The position numbers were made by a program, and so were the translations under genes. From assembly GCF_954871325.1 (NCBI RefSeq), contig NC_088775.1, forward strand, positions 81,507,561 to 81,571,560: a stretch of 64,000 nucleotides of DNA, read 5' to 3'. Position 1 is the stretch's first letter, and each line of letters starts with the position of its first letter. Positions 1 to 12,706 of this stretch are shown one piece after another. The notes under the pieces are model-generated. The model searched no databases, had not been told where the DNA came from, and was given only the letters and a program-made list of their open reading frames with translations. The stretch is from Gordionus sp. m RMFG-2023 (taxonomy: Eukaryota > Nematomorpha > Gordioida > Chordodea > Parachordodidae).

Positions 1-3000
1 TTTAGTCATTTAGGTAAAGACAAATGATTATTTAATGGAAAATCTGATTTTTTTTAAAATAATGTGAATCTTGGTTTTAGTTAGCGATTGTAAATAGTTA
101 AAAAATTATAGTAGTTTTAAATCATGATTATTAGGTAAGTAATTTTGGTTCCAATTTTTTTAAAACAGAGACCATCTTTAGAGTTCGGTCCTATCGGATT
201 CAAAGATTGAGGTGGGACATTCACTTTATAAAAAAAAATTATTGTGATTGCTTAGTAAACTAAATATTATCGATTATCTTTAGTATTTATTTTTAAAAAA
301 AATCAATATTCAAAGCTACTAGATTATTTTTAAGTGATTACTTTCGTATAAATGTTCGGGGTAATTTGATGGCAACGATTCTCCCTTCCTATTCGGCAGT
401 TGTTGCTTGACCTCAAAAGATGACCCGTTTCTCGAATCCGCGGCTATCAAATTTTCTTCGTTACCGTTCATTAAACTATTTGCCACGATTTCGTTTGCGA
501 ATTTTGAGTTGGAAGTTCTACTGGATTCATCTTATTTGTGAATTTTTTTTAAATATAGATTATAGTTATATGATTGATAAATAATAATAAAAACCGTCCG
601 ATGCCCAGGACCGTTAAAAGTTGTATCAGGTGGGGAACTGTCTTACCCACATGTAAACCTGAAAAACCCCAAGTAAACGATATATAATTGTAAAAAATAT
701 AACAGTCGACTAATTGTTTTATCTACGTTAAAATAAGATGCTTTTAAAAAAATATATCCATTTCAAATAAAATGGATATTAGCTTATTCCAATAGTAAAT
801 CAACATCCTTCTCTATCCGACACAGACTATTTTGTAATAGTTTTAAAGTAAATCGTGATAATCTCGTATTTGTATATAAATAATATTAAAACTTATACAA
901 TAGCGTATAAAAAGTAGCAATACATTAATTATTTTATGATGGATTTTTTTTTCAAAAACATGAGAGTAAAATTTTTTATACCGCTAGGCATAGAATTGAA
1001 CGATTTAACGGAAGACAAAACAAGGGAAGTTGAATCTTTTTCCATTTGTATTTCTTCCTTAAACGATTCAGGGCGGCTTTGAGGAGCATCGATTTTTTTG
1101 ATTGTTTCACGGTCTTCCAAGCTAAAGAGATGGGACGGTAAGCGGTTAACTGCGTTATTTAGAAGGTTGTTGGATTGACCTAAAGTTTATTTTATAATTT
1201 TAAATGTTTTTCATGTAGCAAAAGAATGGTGTTTTTTAAAAAAAAATGGCTATTCTAAAAAATTGATTAAAGTGTAGTTGAACCATATAGCCTATACTAA
1301 TCAAGTGATCGTATAAAAAGTATATTTTATTTAAGAGCATTAAATAAAATAAATACTCATAAAATTTGTTTATTTTCAATATAGGAAATAAAAATAAATA
1401 AAATAGTCCAAATCAAAAAAATACGATATAACCTTTGTTATGATCGATTATCTCATCTTCGTCATCCGTCATAAGAACTACATCCTTAAATTTCCCGTTC
1501 CCTTCCGGTTGCGTTAAACAAGTTGTATCCTTTAAATTTGTGCCCTTTTCTGTATTGATTTCGCCATTTTTGGGATTAATATCACGATCCCTCTCGGAGT
1601 AACTGAGGGTTCGGATTTTAATAACTTCCTTGTCATTAGATTCGACGCCATGATTACTAACAATATATTCATTTTTAAAAATATTTTCGTGCGTGGAAGG
1701 TATATTAATGGAAAGGGGTCTTTTGGCATCGCTAAAGTTAGGATTCGCGGTGATTAATGGGGAATGATAGTTCTTAAAATTGTTATGAGAATCGAAAGAC
1801 GCCTTGTTGTTCTGGAAATTATTTACTAAGCTAGAAGGAACGTTCGATGATCTAAGATCAAATTTATTTCGAGTGGTAGGTGGAAAGGGAGTTTTGCGGC
1901 TATTTTTTGTGCGGAGCTGAACGCCATTATCCGTATTTGTGCGCTAATTATGTTTAAAGAAATTTCATGGAAGAAAAAGGAACCAGTAAAGTGTTCTTAG
2001 TGCCCAAAATCGAAAAGTTTTCACAAATTAATATACTTGTTTATAATTATAATATATCTCGACATGAACTAAATTGCAAATACAAAAAAAGAACAAAAAA
2101 AATGATAAAACATTCAAAATATAAATTAATTTTTAAATTATTTACTTGTAAATTATTTATGTATAATTATATGGAGTATAAAAAATAAATAAACGAAAAA
2201 TGAATTGTGTTATTTTTAGTCAATATTTCTTTATGTTCTCCAAACATAAATAACCCTTTATTTAAATTTTATTCCTGAAATAGGACCCTTTTTCTTTGGT
2301 CGAAAGGTTGACATCTCTGCTTCTTAATATTAATTTTAAAAATTTTTAAATGTCTGACAAAAAAAGAATATATTTTATTATATATATCAACTTGTGATGA
2401 ATCTTCATGAGGAGATAGATTATGAACGGCATTGTTTTGCAATTGCCCGCGCCTTTTTTTGGCCTTCTGTTCCGTTAGGCGGTCGGAAGGTAAATTAGAT
2501 AAATCTAAATCGAACACGTGTTTAGCGTATATTTTAAATAAGGTGTCCATAGTTTTCTAATGCATTTTTTATGTGAAAAAAAAAGAAATAATCAAATCTA
2601 TTATTATATTCTATCAAATTTTGGAAAAAGAGATTGTTAGGCCTTCGTTTATAATAAGCGCGATGTGCATTGTTAAAGGATAGCACAACTGTATTAAATT
2701 TTAATTTTATTTTGTATCACACATCGTAATGGAGAACGATGTTGCGCTATAATTGTCCTTATAAAAAAGGTCTTACTTTTATAGAATATATTAGACAATT
2801 TGATTGCAAAAAATAATTGATCATTCAATTTACGTGAATAATATCTATTTAATTAATTAAAATTCGTTTTATTTAAGTATTTATGACAATCAAGAAGATT
2901 ATTCTAATAAAATTTAGAATGCTTACCGTCCACTCAATAAATAGTTCGTCGTATCCGATCAGTGAAACAAGTGTAGTAGATAGATCCACCCACATTTCTA

Positions 3001-6000
3001 ACGGGACATAAATGTTTAGACATGCTTTGATAAAGGTTACCATCAGGGTCTAAGTTAGGAAAAAGAAATATAAAAATTAATTTCTTTTTTAAAAAAGTAT
3101 TTTGATAATTTGTTAAAAAAAGGTTTAATATGTTATGGCTTTGCTGAGCTAATAGGTATTTTATCACTTTTTTATTTTTCGATCGCCTCAGTCAGTATAA
3201 TTTAATTTACACCGAGGCCGATAATGAAAAAGAATAAGGCCTCATTTATAGAAAACGGGTTTATTCAAGATATGCGGTATTTAACGTTGAGTTATGTACT
3301 AAATCAAGGTAATAAATAGGTGTAATTTATAAATGTAAAGCGAAAGGAAGAAAACGCTATTATAAAATTTGAAAAATATAATGATTCTACGTATATTTCA
3401 GGAATTTTTATCACTGTGATTTCGACAGCGCGAAATATCGCATCGCTTGAAAAAAAAGCGTTTACTATAAATTAGCGTAAGGCACTATCTTGTCAAATAA
3501 TACATAAATATAAAATATTCTTGTATAAAAAATAAATTATAAATTTGCAGTAAATAACAATGCCCACTTATTATTTTTAATTTGAAATCAAATTTTAAAT
3601 TTTCCATATTAGATTTTAACGTTTAAATTCTTCCTATGAAGAATTCGAAGAATGCCACGAATAATTATAAAAAGAGATTAATAATAGGATAATACGATCC
3701 GAGATACGTTTATAAAAGAATTATGTGCCTATAAACAAGGAGTGGTTTTTTAAGCAACGCGTGGAAAAAATGTAAATCAAAACAAAGATTAAATTGGTGG
3801 TGAACTTGTCTCAATGAAACAGTCATAATTTATCAGATAATCAAACATAAAACAACAGTTAAACTAATATTAACAATTCATTCACAGAACCTAAATCGAA
3901 CCTGAACTGTTAAAAAATTTGTGACCCGAACCTTTTAAAATCTACTGGTTTGAACTTTTTTGCATCATATTAAATATTATCATATATCAATTTTGATTGC
4001 TAAGTATATTAAAAACCAGTTTTAGATATTTCTGTTATATTGCTATATGAGGATGCAAGTTACTTAAGTTTAGAAGTGTTATAAATTTTATATGCTTGTT
4101 CTCGTTAAATATTATATGACAAAAGAGAATCTCGAATTAATTGTATGTCAATATAATAATTAAGCAGTAAAGAATAATTTTTTCTCGAATTTATAGTGAG
4201 TCTGGGAATATAATTGGCATTAAGGTGATTTTTTTCCAATTAGAATTCAATTTTTTTTAAAGAAATCGATATTTATGATAAAATCCTATTATGCGTTTGT
4301 ACTAATGATGCGAATCTTCAATAATCATTCGTTTTCATTCATTTACCCAATGAATAAGCATTGGGTGATCGAAGTAATCAAAAAAAAATACTTAAAATAT
4401 ACGATTAGTAGAATTCAGAAAATATGAAATTCTAAAGAGCGGCGAAATTTTTTTATTAAACTTCCCTAATTTGTAAACCTGAATAAAGGCTCCCAGGAGT
4501 TTATTGTTGCCATATTTGAGGAGGTACTTTGATTTTTTTTCATCGCCACCTTGATCTGGTTTATCATTGCTATTTAGTATTCTTATTATGCTAACCAGGG
4601 CCGTGATTATACATTTCCTATAAAATGTAAAATTGGATATTAAAAAAAAGGCGATTTTGGGATGAGTAAAAATTCACAAAAAAAATCTTTCAGAAGTTTT
4701 ATAATTTGAATCAAATCGTATATTAAAATTTTTTAAAATTAGGTTTATGATATGATTTTATTTTTATATTAAAAATAGAGTATTTCTTTTTTTTTCGTTA
4801 AGATTACATGTTTTCAAATTTTATTTTTGATATTTAGGACACAGTTGAAAATAATGTAGATCAGAGACACGGCAGAGTCCAAGCCTTTAGGCCGGGCCTA
4901 GATTTAAAAAAAAATTATCTTGGGCCCGGCTTAAGTATTTTTAATTTAAGCCCATTAAAAATTTTCTTTTTTAAGAACCCGCCCCATGCGCTTCAAACAC
5001 CTCAAGCATTAGGATAATATTTGGAGTATTTATCAATGATGGTTTATATACTACTCGATTAGCGATTTATTAATTAAAAGTGTACATACATATGTATCAG
5101 CAGTAGCGCCATTTTGGGTACGTCACTTTGACTAATTGTCGAATTTATATCATTATTATGAATTAGGGGTCGGCAATAAGCGGTTTTTAATCCGACCGCC
5201 CGCCTATTGTTAAAAAAATTTAACACGCCTGCCCGCCAAATATTTAAAAATTATTTTAATGGTTGGTTTAGCTCTATATTTTATTTTATGAAATAAAAAA
5301 AATTGATTTTTAATAAATAGAATTCTGCCCATTTCGCCAGATAAATATTTAAAATTACAATATTTTCTAACTTGCCTCACCCACCCAATGGGCAGACGTG
5401 GGCGAGCGGGCTATAACCGCATATTGCAGATCTCTAATATGAATGTCCATTAATGTCATTTAATCGACGTGCTATCCACAAAATGGCGATGCAGCTGACT
5501 TTTATATGTTGGTACTTTTAAATGCTTTTAATGAATGAATCGTTATAGTATATATATATACATCATTAGTATTAATATAAAAATAAAATTTATTCAGTTT
5601 TATTTACCATGATTTTTCGTTTAAAGGGGTAGCCATTACGACTTGTCGGAAAAGATTGAGAACCTTTTTGCTAATTTCATACTTGAATTTAATGATTTTT
5701 AAAAAATGTATGCATAATAAAAATAATCTTCAAAGCAAACTATATTCGTGGTCATCTTATTTTATTTTATTTTAACATTTATTTATGATATCAGCTTAAT
5801 TTTACAAATAAGCAATAGAAACAATAAATTCCCTAAAAAGCTAGCTGGATAGATACGCGTGTATTTGGAAAAGAAAATGAATGAATCTCATCGCTCAGGA
5901 TCGTGGAAAATTGCGAAAAAAAGAATTAGAGTAGCAGACTGGCCTTATCGGATTAAACCTGGAAAAAGTTATTAACCGAATAAAATAATTATAAACTTGA

Positions 6001-9000
6001 TCGTCGAGAGTGAGCGCAGGTTTTCCCATCCTGTTCTTAATGTTGATCGATTGCAATGTCACGTCCGGGACCGGCGAGGGTACTATGAGAAATACCTGGC
6101 CTATGACGCACAATAACACCCTAACACACTTTTGAAAGCCTGCTTCGATTTGCCGCGGGTTTTGTCTGCTATTAATTTCTGGTTCTTCTTGCATGAACAA
6201 GGGTCTATATTCAGCATCCTAATGTAAAACCAGTTTTTTTTTAAAATGTTAAATAAAAGTCTATAACGGTGTTTTTTTGGTTGAATACAATCAATTTGCA
6301 TTTTAAGTAATTTTATTCTTAGAATTACCTTTTTCAGTAATCATAAATTTAGCTCAAGTATAAATAATATGGGATAATGCCATATCAGGACATTCTAGAG
6401 TTTGAGCGCATAATGTTAAAAGAGCAAGCGAAAATCGATGGATTTTTTTAAATATTTTTGAGCGTTTGCATATTAAAAATTCAATCGTCTGCTTGTTAGT
6501 TATATTGATTAAACTAATAAGCAGACTGTATAATTTTTAATATGGAAGCAAAAGCTGGAGATATCCAATTTTTTTTTGTAAATCGATTTTTAAGATGCTT
6601 GATTTTTGGCATACTATCTTTTACCTTATGAACTCGCGAACGATTTGGTATTGCCTCAGCCTAAGCGAAATAAAAATAACATATTATATCAATTGATGAT
6701 AGATTATATTTGGATTCAATAAATAAAGAGAATAATACTACAATTATCACGATTTAAAACTAATTCATTTCATATACCGCTGGAGGAATATTATAGTGAT
6801 CTAATCATTGTTTAGAACATTTGGATCCGGACTCAGTGGAGGGTTCAGGGTGTCAAAAAAGTATTCCCGTGGAATATTATTTTTCTTCACATTTTTCAAA
6901 ATTGGTTTTTATACTTTAATTTCATAGGTAATATTTTATTATAAAATAATACTTTATTAAAACGATTTATTGAGTTTGAAAGATTTCTGTATAGATCTTA
7001 TAGGCACATGTTAAGTCGTATTGTCTAAATATGATTGGAATCAATTAAAACCTTACTAGTATTGTAACATCTAATATATCAATACTAAGATTGCAATCAG
7101 AACAATGTTTATCTGATTTTTTATGGCACATGGGTTAAATGCCGATTAGATTTATAAAAATTAACTAGTTCTTTTTCATACAAAATATTATGAAAATTTT
7201 AGAGCAAAAACTGTTTGCAAAACAGTGTAGTATATTATATGCCTCTATATTTAGACCCATATCATGTTCTAATGAATATTGAGCAAAAACAGATGGCTAA
7301 AGACCATCTTAAATAATTATAGCATAAGTAACACTCCATCCTTTACAACATATTAGGCTACTACTACATCAACTGATTGTATTGATAACAATAGACATTG
7401 AAAATTTACTTTTAGATAGAGAAAAGAAAATTATCATCAGATAAGAAGGAATCACAAATTCCGGTTATATCTTTAATCAAAAAGTTTTCACAGGTTAAGA
7501 GAATAAGGATGCAAATATTTTAAAATTCTGGGAAAAAAATCATTCAATATATCCAGAACTATATATCATTTAGAATCGTGTGGGTAGGGTTGCTTAAAAG
7601 CCAGATTCGGGTCGATTTTCAAAAACGACCCGACTAAAATTCTAAATAATATTATGTAAGACTAGAGATTTTAGTCATAGGTGGCAGCTTTTACCAAATC
7701 TCGAGGTTTACATGTTATTATGGCTAAAAACTTAATCAAAAATCGACCCAAATCAGGCTTTTTATCAAAGGTCATGGGGTACCAGCGACACAATGAATTA
7801 TAAAGATAGCTATTTATGTTAGGTCAGCTTGAAAGGTGCATTTTCTTCTTTGAAATACGTATTGTATTTTAAAAGATATTTGATTGTACGATTAAATAAA
7901 CATTCAAAAAATAAATTAATTTTTAAACTTTTTGCTTGTAAATTATGTGTGTATTTATATGGAGTATAAAAATATATAAATGATAAAAAAAAATTGTGTT
8001 ATTTTGAGTCGATATTTTTTTATATTCTAAACCCTGAATCCGGATCCTAATACTAATTTTATTCCCTAACCCGGACCCTTTTTTTTATGAAACTCAAAGG
8101 GTTCAAAAATAAAAATTATAAATTAAGAATATATAATAATGTAAATAAAAATGAATTCTTGATTTTTATTGTTTATATAGAACAATTTAGCAATTTGAAT
8201 TATTTTTTTAAAAAAAAACATTTAACTAGGTGAATAAAGAATAGAAACACTATTTACTCAATCACGGTATTATTACAAGATAATAAATAAAATATTATTT
8301 TTAAAAACCAATAGCCAGGAACGAATGAGTTGCACCATTTGCTCTTTCACGTTGTAAGTTATCGTTGGCATCCTTAAACCCTTTACAAATATAACAAAAA
8401 AAAATTTATATTATTATGACTAACATAAGAGATATTTTCGTCTATAAGTAGTTTATTAAGAATACAAACTTTTTTTAAATTAAATTTTGATAGGTAGGTA
8501 CACAAGGCTATATCCAATCTTTCTAAAAAATTCGAAAAGTTTTGAAACTTTAATAAGTATGTTAAAATTTTTCTAGAATTATATTTTTGACATGTTTTTA
8601 TTTTTATATTAAAGCTTATTTCCTCTTTTTCGATAAAGATTCATTGTGATTCAAATTTAAAAGATAATAAAAAAATAATTAATCTCGAAACGGGCCATGT
8701 CACCAGCTGATTTGTAATGACTATTCAAAAGACATTTTATTGAATGAATCGTCAATCTAAAAAATTCTTATGTTATTGACTTAAGTAAAAAAATTTTAAA
8801 TTTTATTTTATATTTTCCATCTATAGTTTTTTGTTTTTAAAAAAAAAGAAACTAAATCCCCCCCCCCCCCCAAAAAGGAAGATAATTTTTATTTTATTTA
8901 TAAATTTATTACATATATAAAAGTATATGTGTCGTTTGGTATATGAAATCCATAGTAATTCGTAAATCAATTATTGAGGAAATTTTTAAAAAATCTAATT

Positions 9001-12000
9001 TGACCAGAAATTACTCCAGCATGAGTACCAACGCTTTGAATTTTCTGACATTTTTGCCATGAAAACTTTTAAACTACACTTAATTTATCTCCCATTTTAA
9101 TATAGATTTATTTTAATTATATATTGAAAAAAAATTACACAAAATTGAATGGCAAAATATTGCCTAAAATTTACAGGGTACGTTATTCTACATATGCCGG
9201 AAAACACATTTCTCAAAAATCAGACTTTCTTAATCTATACGCTCCGAATAAATGTTAGAAAATTGAGACATTTCGAATTTCATGATTGTAGAGGTTAATA
9301 AAATTTTATTTCTATATGGGTAACTACCCCATGAGAAAAATAATGAATGTTGGCTACTCTGCCCAATCTCTCCTTAAATATAAGAATTTTGTTTGAAATA
9401 AATAAAATGCACATGCGTTGTGCTTTAAACAATTCTGATATAACAAAATTTGCTTGTTTAATTAAGCCTCTTAACAGTAATAAGTCATGAAAAGGTGAAT
9501 AGTGGTCTGATTATTGGTCCAATGCATAATTTCTTAAAGTTAGTAATAACTCCATGGATTCCAATTCCTACTCAATAGATAGGGCATCCTTTGATCATAT
9601 TTTCGTCGATCATGTTAGACGACATCATTATTAATAAGAATTTTTATGCAGGTAATTATTTATGCATTTATTTTATATATCAGATAATTCCAAGTAATAT
9701 TTAATAATATTCAAGAAATAATCTTAATTACAACTTAAATGGACCAATAAAAAAAGTGAACGGATTTATAATTAGTCACCTAATATGACATATATTATTT
9801 TTTTTATAAAAATAAAAATAGCTTTGAATAAAATATGGTAACGTTTTTTTCATTACTTTTTTTTAATAACTGTGCATCTGATATAAAATCATAATATATC
9901 GTCGGTCTATAATTGGAGTGCTCCACTTGCGCAAATGTTTAAAATGAGAAAATCAACATTAAAGTTTAAAAAGTTATTGATCAATTTTGGCAATAACTTT
10001 GGCAAAAGTTAATATCTTTTAATCTAGTTTTTATTTCTGGGAATAAATACGTTATTATCCACTTCTAACTTAAAAATTTTGAAAATGTCGAGTGGAGCAC
10101 TCCAATTCTAGACCGGCGGTATATTAATTTAACGTAGAAATATGGAATCGATAAATGGACGAGTCAGGCTGGCACAACTAATTAATTAATCGTAAATATT
10201 GGCACCTTTACTAAAAAACAAAAATTCCAAAGCCCGTTATTCAGCAAAGCTCGTATATAATTTATTTTCAACCCCTCCCCCCCCCCCCCCCCATATGTCA
10301 AGATGCCAAAATATTTTATTATGAATATAATCTATATTTATTTAAAACCAAACGAATAGCGTTGAGTATGAAGTTGATATTTTGGCGATCAGAACTCAAC
10401 AAAAAATCTCTGAATATGTGTATAGTTATAATCTTATTGTTGAGTTCCGTGTTTTCACCCAAACGATTTCCGGAAGAGCCTAGAGTTGTACTGGTATTCG
10501 CACTATCTCCGGAGTAAAAAGATTCGTTCTCAAATGCTGAGGGTATACTACTGCTTTTCACAGACGGGCTAGCTTTGAACGTGTGGTTATATTTTTAAAT
10601 ATTTGTTTATGGTATTATTTTAATACTTTTACAAGTATTAATCCGATTATAAAATTCCCGTTTAAAAAACATTTTAGCCTCCCTCCCCCCAACGGGTTTA
10701 AATTTATGATATACAAAATCATATAAAATCTGATTAGTATCCTTTTTTTGACCACCCTCCCTTTACCAAGAAAATATGAATGAAATGCGAAAATATTTTA
10801 CTACTATCATGATCCATTGTTTTGGGAGGAATATAATTTTTATTATCAGACAAAGTGTGAGATTGGTTGTTGGCCAAATATATTTTAGACGGGTTATGTC
10901 TGTGGACTTGATGTTGATGTTCCATCATGTGAGTAGTGAGTTCTTTAATGGGGGAGCGGCAATATTTTAGGAGCCATGTTAAAAAACATCTTTGATATTC
11001 GGTAGATAGGTTTGAGGGGGACTTTTTATGGCTAAGGCTAGGAAGTGTAAGCTCGTTATTGGCCAAAACTTGTTTTAATGATCATAAAATTTTTAAATAT
11101 TAAATTAGACAAAACATCTTTCACAAATTAAAATTTCCTTATTTGAATAAATATATCTATATTTTTTTAGATTATATGTTTTATGGGAAAATAATTTTAT
11201 ATCCAATATTTGAAAATTACTTAAAAGTGGATTGTAGTCTAGAGAATAGAGATCAATATTGTATTTCGGTGGACTCATGGGAAATATGCGTGGATAAATC
11301 AGGTTAGATATTTTGTAAAATATTGTTTTTAAGCTGATAAGTTTTAGGGAATCGTCATGCCACATTATATTATTAATCTTAACATTTTTTTTTTAAATTA
11401 AGGAATTAGATATATGCATCTAATTCTAATATTAATATTATTACCTCCCAAATACTTGTTTCAAGGATAAGCTCCATCAAATGTATTGCTTGTGCTGTAG
11501 TGAAATTATTATCTCCAGCTGGGAATATAGGTGTTAAATCTGAGGGGTAAAGTGCTTTAGCCCAAAATATTTAAATTTTTTATTTACCATTGTTTAAAAA
11601 CTATGAATTAATAAAATAAATTATGATAAAGATTTGGTCAAACTTCTAACTAATAGATTTTTATATTGTTAAAGCAGAAAAATGCATAAGAGGCATAGCT
11701 CAGGTTTGGGTGACATAATTTTTAATGGTTCAGGTTCTGTATAATCATGGTAAATATCAGTTTAAAGGTTTGGTTCATGATCAGTTTGGTTGGATATTGT
11801 TAAAATAATAATATACCATGTGGTATGATTTCTTTTGGTGCCAGTGGCTGATTATTCTTTGCTGGTGTGGGTAAGCCAGATATAATATTTAGATTGTTTG
11901 AAGTTAAAAAAAAATTCCCAGTTTTTAATATTAATTTATCACAAATTTTTGAATAATATTCATTGTATCTACTATCATTTGTAATTGATGGTATCAATGA

Positions 12001-12706
12001 TATAAATGTGTTATCTAGAATAACATCATCATTGTAATTTCTATAATTATTATCTTTTTGGGTTATCACTATTGTATACCAAATAATAAATAATTTATAT
12101 CCTTTTTCTTTAATCTATAAGCATATTTTTTTAAATAATATATGTTAACTAAATTAAACAAATATAAATATACCTTTAATATATTAAATGGGGAATAGAT
12201 TTGATATAAAAATCTACCTATGATAAATATAACTCTCCATATATATACTTTTAAATTACCAATACTATGAAATTGCCATTTATCATTGATTATATCAGGT
12301 AATGAATAAAATAACACCTATTTATAATATTTAGTTTTTATTAAAAATTTAATTTTACTTCAATTATTCTTAATATATTTTCTATTTCTTCTTTAAATGT
12401 CTTAGAATCTAACAAATCATTAAAAGTATACAATTTATTTGATCAAACTTTTTTGCTTAATAATATCATTGTAGTAATCATAAAGCAAATGATATATTAA
12501 AAGACTATTTTGCTCGATAGTAATTTTAATATCAATGATATCAGGAGAATCTGCAAGAAAATATTTAATTATTTTAATTAATATATAAAACCTATCAAAG
12601 CTTTGAGGTATTTAATTTTGCTAGTTATATCCTTCTTGTTATCTTTTATTTTGAATAACAATTTTGAAATATCCGAGCCCTGCTTTTTAGGAAACATATT
12701 TAGCAT
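1..12706 (-). CDS. RALGAPA: Ral GTPase-activating protein alpha subunit (5' part, 18 exons, runs off left edge)
   Basis: Scaffold and catalytic subunit of the RalGAP complex, which with a beta subunit switches off RalA/RalB; TSC2-related. Proposed exons, in transcription order: 12592-12706, 12449-12550, 12359-12408, 12218-12317, 11817-12068, 11445-11554, 11221-11377, 10805-11068, 10349-10572, 6625-6660, 5997-6218, 5608-5681, 4479-4617, 2927-3049, 2392-2556, 1433-1943, 982-1113, 341-530. Recalled similarity to human RALGAPA1 runs collinearly: the start (MFPKKQGSDIS), WQFHSIG in exon 4, YPRIFP in exon 7, SSDRQNINFI in exon 9, PLFMQEEPE and AGFQKCVRVL in exon 11, NLFRQVVMATPLNEKSW across exons 12/13, and DLDLSNLPSDRLTEQKAKK in exon 15. 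Exons 16-18 encode the Ser/Asn-rich disordered linker. About 980 residues are present; the C-terminal Rap/Ran-GAP domain would be beyond position 1. Weakest points are the exon 4 to 5 junction and the exon 16 to 17 junction, where alternative sites exist. Exon 10 is a 36-bp micro-exon. Confidence 0.88.
2107..2305. repeat. Diverged intronic repeat, copy 1
   Basis: About 190 bp in a RalGAP alpha intron that matches 7,901-8,080 in another intron of the same gene. Shared landmarks are ATGGAGTATAAAAA, AATTGTGTTATTTT and GGACCCTTTTT. Same orientation; probably two copies of a dispersed element. Confidence 0.6.
5164..5436. mobile_element. hAT-like MITE in a RalGAP intron
   Basis: A 273-bp element with imperfect terminal inverted repeats (left TAGGGGTCGGCAATAAGCGG; the complement of the right end begins TAGAGATCTGCAATATGCGG). 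It is bounded by a near-perfect 8-bp target duplication, TTATGAAT on the left and ATATGAAT on the right. It is richer in G+C at its ends than its surroundings and has no coding capacity. It lies between RalGAP exons 12 and 13. Confidence 0.65.
6461..6557. repeat. Short inverted repeat
   Basis: Two arms of about 40 bp sharing CATATTAAAAATT and GTCTGCTT.TTAGT in opposite orientation around a short centre. It would form a hairpin and is probably a very small MITE in the RalGAP intron between exons 10 and 11. Confidence 0.5.
7585..7775. mobile_element. Degraded MITE
   Basis: Inverted arms of about 30 bp: the left contains TTAAAAGCC..ATTCGGGTCGATTTT, and the right contains AAAATCGACCCAAATC.GGCTTTTT. 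The centre resembles that of the 220-bp hAT MITEs at 48.5 and 54.4 kb (TATTATGTAAG.CTAGAGATTTT). No clean target duplication. Confidence 0.5.
7901..8080. repeat. Diverged intronic repeat, copy 2
   Basis: Second copy of the segment at 2,107-2,305, in the large RalGAP intron between exons 9 and 10 or its neighbour. It has the same order of landmark motifs in the same orientation. Confidence 0.6.
9895..10125. mobile_element. MITE with GGAGTGCTCCAC inverted ends
   Basis: About 230 bp with strongly matching terminal inverted repeats of about 28 bp: left ends in TCTATAATTGGAGTGCTCCAC, the right carries GTGGAGCACTCCAATTCTAGA. It is non-coding, in the RalGAP intron between exons 9 and 10. The TA-rich flanks do not settle the target-site class. 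Confidence 0.65.

Noticed and set aside
604-670. Candidate RalGAP exon between 530 and 982
   Set aside because: Open for about 20 codons, but not needed for phase and not similar to the family.
10776-10970. 64-residue plus-strand open frame
   Set aside because: Antisense of RalGAP exon 8.
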